This document shows positions 63,963 through 64,000 of a stretch of 64,000 nucleotides of DNA, piece by piece (the stretch's first letter is position 1; each line of letters opens with the position of its first letter). Both the position numbers and the translations under genes were made by a program. A model generated the notes under the pieces. The model worked only from the letters and a program-made list of their open reading frames with translations, made no database searches and was not told the DNA's origin. Source of the DNA: Shewanella sp. MR-4 (GTDB lineage Bacteria; Pseudomonadota; Gammaproteobacteria; Enterobacterales; Shewanellaceae); the NCBI RefSeq assembly GCF_000014685.1, contig NC_008321.1:3035001-3099000 (forward strand), in the 5' to 3' direction.

Positions 63963-64000
63963 CCAGGTTAATATGTCGACAAGCTTAACCTTATCTTGGA

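Overview
The window is a piece of a gammaproteobacterial chromosome, almost certainly Shewanella. Gene order, protein similarity recalled from the genus (the acetyl-CoA acyltransferase / mmsA / acyl-CoA dehydrogenase / enoyl-CoA hydratase / mmsB / ketoreductase block beside metA, and pstCAB-phoU with enlarged permeases), an FNR/EtrA-type site before ompW and moderate GC content all point that way. No rRNA, tRNA, CRISPR array or prophage was seen. Both edges cut through biology: a methyltransferase gene runs off the left edge and a palindrome plus a possible gene start sit at the right edge.

Region by region. 1-5.8 kb: methyltransferase (partial), DUF1289 protein, YajD-type HNH protein, BetT-type choline transporter, DUF502 membrane protein, glyoxalase-fold protein. 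5.9-7.6 kb: an accessory patch with an intact RAYT-type (IS200-like) transposase, then a decayed second copy of its leader and N-terminus, and an orphan ORF. 7.6-16.3 kb: DUF3137 protein, then phoU-pstB-pstA-pstC read leftward behind a clear Pho box, a GcvR-like ACT protein and an EamA transporter. 16.5-25 kb: a frameshifted secreted esterase, a DUF2797 protein, a VOC protein, a DUF4136 lipoprotein, LysE exporter plus DUF1415, an NTF2-like (immunity-like) gene cut by a single in-frame TGA, a secreted subtilase behind a structured RNA leader, and SseB. 25-31 kb: a CoA-transferase and a tetR-hlyD-ATPase-permease ABC export operon with palindromic operators. 31.7-42 kb: secreted lipase plus DUF4785-like lipoprotein, then a cluster of uncertain purpose: a winged-helix/nSTAND/TPR transmembrane regulator, a small DP-EP-like protein, a PAS-GGDEF cyclase and a LamG-BBE flavoprotein. 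42-51 kb: EamA transporter, Blc lipocalin, YbiT ABC-F protein, divergent copA/cueR with a textbook 19-bp spacer promoter, and an S9-family lipoprotein whose catalytic Asp and His look lost. 51-59 kb: a seven-gene leftward branched-chain amino acid (valine/isoleucine) degradation operon. 59.6-64 kb: metA and a YbaY-like lipoprotein behind tandem met-box-like repeats, an SDR, OmpW behind an FNR/EtrA site, and a DUF925 nucleotidyltransferase.

How they work together: the CoA pathway genes convert acyl-CoAs from valine/isoleucine to propionyl-CoA and acetyl-CoA; pstCAB-phoU form phosphate uptake and signalling (no pstS in the window); copA/cueR form copper efflux; the tetR operon forms a self-regulated tripartite exporter. 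The least explained parts are the nSTAND/DP-EP/LamG-BBE cluster, the structured leader at 22431-22515, and several genes that look freshly damaged (esterase, NTF2-like gene, S9 peptidase).
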